Assembly (NCBI GenBank): GCA_903820035.1
Contig: CAIJFT010000332.1
Span: 1-54,434, forward strand
DNA from: an uncultured Opitutia bacterium
Lineage (GTDB): Bacteria; Verrucomicrobiota; Verrucomicrobiia; Opitutales; Opitutaceae
DNA: 54,434 nt
Reading direction: 5' to 3'
Below, in pieces: positions 51,595 to 54,434 of this stretch. Position numbers and translations under genes: made by a program. The notes under the pieces were generated by a model. That model worked only from the letters and a program-made list of their open reading frames with translations. It ran no database searches and had not been told where the DNA came from. Each line of letters opens with the position of its first letter. Position 1 is the first letter of the stretch.

Positions 51595-52529
51595 GGTTGC
51601 GTCCGGATTCCCCAGCAGAACGGATCACGCGCGTCGAATAGCAGCGTCGCCTCCGCCATCACGTGCGCCGTGCCTGTAACGGTCGGCGCGATCTCGCCCT
51701 TGGTTCGGTCGTGCCAGCGGTAACGTCCGGTGAACGTGCTGCCGATAATGCTTTCCTGCACCCACGCGGCGCCCTCGGCGAGTTTGCCGTCGGCCGCGAG
51801 GCACGCGAGTTTCGCACTGGTGCCCGTACCACACGGCGAACGGTCGTAGGCTTTGCCGGGGCACAGGACAAAATTGCGGCAGGCGATGCCCGCCCGCGGC
51901 GACGGCGCGAATAACTCCACGTGGTCGACCGCCGGATAACCCTGCGTGTTGACCGCTTGGCGCACGCGCCAAGTGAAGTCGGTCAAGGCCTCGAGTGCGG
52001 CGAGCTCCAACGGCAGGCCGTGTTCCTCGACGAGGAAAAACCAGTTGCCGCCCCACGCGACGTCGCCTCGGACGGTCCCGTGGCCGGGTACGTCGATGGC
52101 GACCCCGCGGGCTTGTCGATACGCGGCCACATTATCCACGGAAACCGCGCCGTCGGGATGGAGTTCCGCGGACACGGCCCCGACCGGGGTATCGATTGCC
52201 ACGCGCCCCGGTTGGATTCGGCCGAGATGGGCGAGCGAGGCCATCAGCCCGATCGTGCCATGGCCGCACATGCCGAGGAGGCCGACGTTGTTGAAGAAAA
52301 TCACACCGAGGGTGCAACCCGCGCGGTCGGGTGGCACGAGGAGCGCGCCGACGATCGTGTCAGAGCCGCGGGGTTCGTTCACAATCGCGGAGCGATAGGC
52401 GTCGAAGTGGGTGCGGAAGCGCGCGGCGCGTTCCGCCAGCGGGCCGGTGCCGAGGTCGGGCCCGCCGTCGAGCACGAGGCGCGTCGGTTCGCCGCCGGTG
52501 TGGGAGTCGAGGACGCGGATCGATTTCAC
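51591..52529 (-). CDS. 4-hydroxyproline 2-epimerase (proline racemase family)
   Basis: 312 residues from the GTG at 52529 (VKSIRVLDSHTGGEPTRLVL, the normal N-terminus). Both catalytic cysteines are present: Cys88 in GMCGHGTIG and Cys233 in RSPCGTGTSAK. That indicates a racemase/epimerase rather than the hydroxyproline dehydratase relatives, where one Cys is replaced. It interconverts trans-4-hydroxy-L-proline and cis-4-hydroxy-D-proline, the first step of hydroxyproline catabolism. A longer in-frame start (GTG at 52646) would add 39 residues of poor character. A different frame just upstream encodes a signal peptide that runs into this GTG with a 4-bp GTGA overlap. A single-base change in a C run (G4 on the plus strand, 52530-52533) would fuse the two. 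Confidence 0.9.
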   Translation of the reverse strand: MKSIRVLDSHTGGEPTRLVLDGGPDLGTGPLAERAARFRTHFDAYRSAIVNEPRGSDTIVGALLVPPDRAGCTLGVIFFNNVGLLGMCGHGTIGLMASLAHLGRIQPGRVAIDTPVGAVSAELHPDGAVSVDNVAAYRQARGVAIDVPGHGTVRGDVAWGGNWFFLVEEHGLPLELAALEALTDFTWRVRQAVNTQGYPAVDHVELFAPSPRAGIACRNFVLCPGKAYDRSPCGTGTSAKLACLAADGKLAEGAAWVQESIIGSTFTGRYRWHDRTKGEIAPTVTGTAHVMAEATLLFDARDPFCWGIRTQP

Positions 52530-52624
52530 GGGGTAAACGAGAACGTCTGGCCGCTCGCCGGTGCGGCGACCGACGGCAGAAGGAGGCAGGCGAGGGAGCA
52601 AAGACGAGAAGAAGGCAGGGACAT
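52526..52624 (-). pseudogene. Orphan signal-peptide frame ahead of the epimerase (possible frameshifted N-terminus)
   Basis: ATG at 52624 opens a 32-codon frame beginning MSLPSSRLCSLACLLLPSVA and continuing APASGQTFSFTP, a convincing signal peptide with a cleavage-like Ala region. It ends in TGA overlapping the epimerase GTG (GTGA). Adding one C to the four-C run before the GTG would read TTT-ACC-CCC-GTG and join it in frame to the epimerase. It may be the real N-terminus broken by a one-base deletion or sequencing error, or a coupled leader peptide. Confidence 0.5.
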
Positions 52625-53015
52625 CGAGAGGTGTGACGATGGACACACTTTGGCCCAGTTCGGGAGGAAAAAGTGGCAGCGCGTGCGCGGTCGGATCGTG
52701 CCTCGTTGTTAACAGGCATGCCGCTGGATTCGCGCACCTCGCGTGTTCGCGTGAATCCAGTTTGGTTCGACGCCAGCGGTGAAAACCAGGAGCCGGGAGC
52801 GAGCTTCACGCGAAGCCGCGAAGATCGCGACGTTGAGGCAGGGGGTTTCCGCCCCGGCGGCCGCACCACGAACGGTGCAAGGCTGCGTTCTCGGGATCGG
52901 TTCCGGCGCCCGACGTAGGGCTTTGGACAGCCAGAGGCTTGAGTGCCGGATTGCGTCGTGCCGCGGGATCGCGACACTCTTTCAGCCGGCCGGCGCGTCG
53001 CGGGTCGGGATCTTT
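52625..53015. other. 391-bp divergent spacer upstream of the hydroxyproline genes and the DUF4832-type gene
   Basis: No convincing gene. An inverted repeat CTGGATTC (52724-52731) / GAATCCAG (52753-52760), with additional GCG/CGC pairing inside, lies about 100 bp upstream of the epimerase-side start codons and is a candidate operator or hairpin. I see no regulator gene in the window next to it. Confidence 0.4.
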
Positions 53016-54383
53016 ATGAAGTTACCATTCTGCGGGTTCTTCGCGGCGATCGTTAGTGGTTTCGGCGCCGGATTTCCGATCGTGCCGGTCCATGCCGCGG
53101 AGCCGACGATTCAGTACTTTCGCGAGGTCGACACCGTGTTCGCGAATCCCGGGCAGGGCTGGATGGCGGGAGCGCGGGTGCCGGCGACGGATCCGCGATT
53201 TCCGGCGTCGGTCGTTTACCTCCGCTTCGGCTGGGCGGACGTCGAGCCCGAGCCGGGTCGCTATGACTGGAAACGGATCGATGACGCCATCGCCGCGTGG
53301 GGCCCGCGTGGGGCGACGGTGGCGATGCGCGTGATGGCCACCAGCGCGCACAGCCGCGGTTACTACACGACGCCGAAGTGGGTCTTCGATGCCGGGTGTC
53401 GAGGTTTCGAATACGAAGTCGGTGGCGACGATCCGACGACCGGCGGCAAACGGATTCCGCGCATCGAGCCTGATTATGCGGATGCGGTGTTTCTCGCGCA
53501 GCACGGCGCATTTCTCGCCGCGCTCGGCCGGCGCTACGACGGACATCCGGGGATCGCGGTCATCGACATCGGTTCCTACGGCCAATGGGGCGAGTGGCAC
53601 ACCAAGCATCCGGTGGCGGTCGCGGTGCGGCGGCAGATCGTCGATCTCTACCTGAAGGCGTTTCGCCGGACGCCGCTGGTGTTCATGTCGGATGACGCCG
53701 AGGTGCTACCCTACGCGCTCGAGCACGGCACCGGGTTTCGCCGCGACGGCGTAGGTTCGCCCTGGCACGAGCAGAACTGGATTGGCTCGAAGAAGTACGC
53801 TGCGGTCGCCGCCATGGCTGACACCTGGCGGCGTGCGCCGGTCGTCTTCGAGTGGTATGGCGACTACGATTACCTGCAGCGTCGGAAATGGTCCTTCGAC
53901 GCGGCCGTCGAGTTCATGCTCCGGAACCATGTGACGCTGATCAACGACAACATCGGCCGTTTCCCGCCCGAGGCCCGGTCGCAGTTGGACCGGTTGGCGC
54001 GGCTGGCGGGCGCGCGCTTCGTCCTGCGCGCATTGACCCAACCCGGTGCGGTCAAACGCGGGGCCGGACTCAACCTGAACATGGCCTGGGCCAACACGGG
54101 TGTCGGCAAACTGCATCTGCCGTATCAACTGAGGTTCACGCTCGTCGATCGCGCCGACAAGGCTGTCGCGACCGGTTTCTCCAGAGTAGATCCGCGCGCC
54201 TGGTTGCCGGGCGAACACCGCGTGATGGAAACATGGACGGTCTCGGACGCCGTGGCGGCGGGCGATTACCGGCTGGTGATGAAGCTGGTGCGGACCGACG
54301 GGGAGTTCCCGCCGTTCCGTTTGGCGTTCGAGGCCCCGGAGGTGGACGGTGGTCGGGTGGTGGGGCGGGTTCGGGTGGAGTAG
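53016..54383 (+). CDS. Exported DUF4832-type TIM-barrel protein (glycoside-hydrolase-like)
   Basis: 455 residues from the ATG at 53016. The signal peptide (FFAAIVSGFGAGFPIVPVHAAE) predicts export. The catalytic-like barrel begins VFANPGQGWMAG and continues VVYLRFGWADVEPEPGRYDWKRIDDAI, the style of GH42/GH-A-like clan proteins and of the DUF4832 family. IDIGSYGQWGEWHT (about 187-200) carries a candidate acid-base Glu. A C-terminal beta domain (ALTQPGAVKRGAGLNLNMAWAN onward) ends at 54383. It may act on a glycan or a galactoside-like linkage; activity is unproven. The divergent hydroxyproline genes share its upstream spacer. Stop at 54381-54383. Confidence 0.85.
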   Translation: MKLPFCGFFAAIVSGFGAGFPIVPVHAAEPTIQYFREVDTVFANPGQGWMAGARVPATDPRFPASVVYLRFGWADVEPEPGRYDWKRIDDAIAAWGPRGATVAMRVMATSAHSRGYYTTPKWVFDAGCRGFEYEVGGDDPTTGGKRIPRIEPDYADAVFLAQHGAFLAALGRRYDGHPGIAVIDIGSYGQWGEWHTKHPVAVAVRRQIVDLYLKAFRRTPLVFMSDDAEVLPYALEHGTGFRRDGVGSPWHEQNWIGSKKYAAVAAMADTWRRAPVVFEWYGDYDYLQRRKWSFDAAVEFMLRNHVTLINDNIGRFPPEARSQLDRLARLAGARFVLRALTQPGAVKRGAGLNLNMAWANTGVGKLHLPYQLRFTLVDRADKAVATGFSRVDPRAWLPGEHRVMETWTVSDAVAAGDYRLVMKLVRTDGEFPPFRLAFEAPEVDGGRVVGRVRVE

Positions 54384-54414
54384 GGCTTCGCCGGCGCGCA
54401 CCATTCGCGGTGGG

Positions 54415-54434
54415 GCCCGATGTCCCCATCGGGC
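54415..54434. repeat. GCCCGATG palindrome at window end
   Basis: GCCCGATG-TCCC-CATCGGGC, a perfect 8-bp stem ending at the last base of the window. It matches the motif family at 11931-12003 and 33174-33216. The element may extend beyond the window. Confidence 0.55.

Overview
The window is G+C-rich and densely coding. It looks like chromosome of a Verrucomicrobiota bacterium, most likely of the Opitutaceae type. The basis is inference from gene content: several ~1,000-residue TonB-dependent receptors with an N-terminal carboxypeptidase-like domain, TMTC-like membrane proteins with TPR tails, a propeller/PA14/cytochrome c giant protein, a sulfatase, a ThuA-domain protein, a DUF1343 protein and a DUF4832 protein. 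I see no rRNA, tRNA, CRISPR array, phage genes or classical transposase.

Layout. 1-6.4 kb: 3' part of a hybrid histidine kinase, then on the minus strand hemX-hemA (tetrapyrrole synthesis, 4-bp overlap) and an exported SGNH hydrolase. 6.5-21.5 kb: three closely related TonB-dependent receptors in tandem, bracketed by two paralogous TMTC-like TPR membrane proteins. 21.7-26.1 kb: minus-strand RND efflux pump and adaptor. 26.3-33.2 kb: plus-strand amino-acid and lipid genes serA, plsY, hom, lysC, thrC. A small four-helix-bundle gene with inverted-repeat ends sits between lysC and thrC. 33.3-48.8 kb: mostly exported degradative proteins: a 1,406-residue multi-haem protein, a fourth TonB-dependent receptor, a secreted nitrilase-family amidohydrolase overlapping namZ, a serine esterase, a sulfatase and a ThuA protein. 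49.1-52.6 kb: minus-strand trans-4-hydroxyproline catabolism genes (epimerase, D-hydroxyproline oxidase, DapA-family deaminase). 53.0-54.4 kb: exported DUF4832-type protein.

How the genes fit together. Hom, LysC and ThrC cover three of the steps from aspartate to threonine, with SerA supplying the serine branch. The three hydroxyproline genes convert trans-4-L-hydroxyproline to alpha-ketoglutarate semialdehyde. The receptor, esterase, sulfatase and amidohydrolase set suggests a scavenger of complex polymers.

The least ordinary signal is between the genes. At least four families of palindromic repeats recur in the spacers, often touching stop codons: a ~75-bp double-stem element (five copies), a GTAGCCCTGCGC type, a TGTAGGCC type and a GCCCGATG/GGACATC type. 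Other notable points are the four-helix-bundle gene whose start and stop codons lie inside matching inverted repeats, a signal peptide one reading frame away from the epimerase, and a hybrid kinase whose first receiver lacks its phospho-acceptor aspartate.
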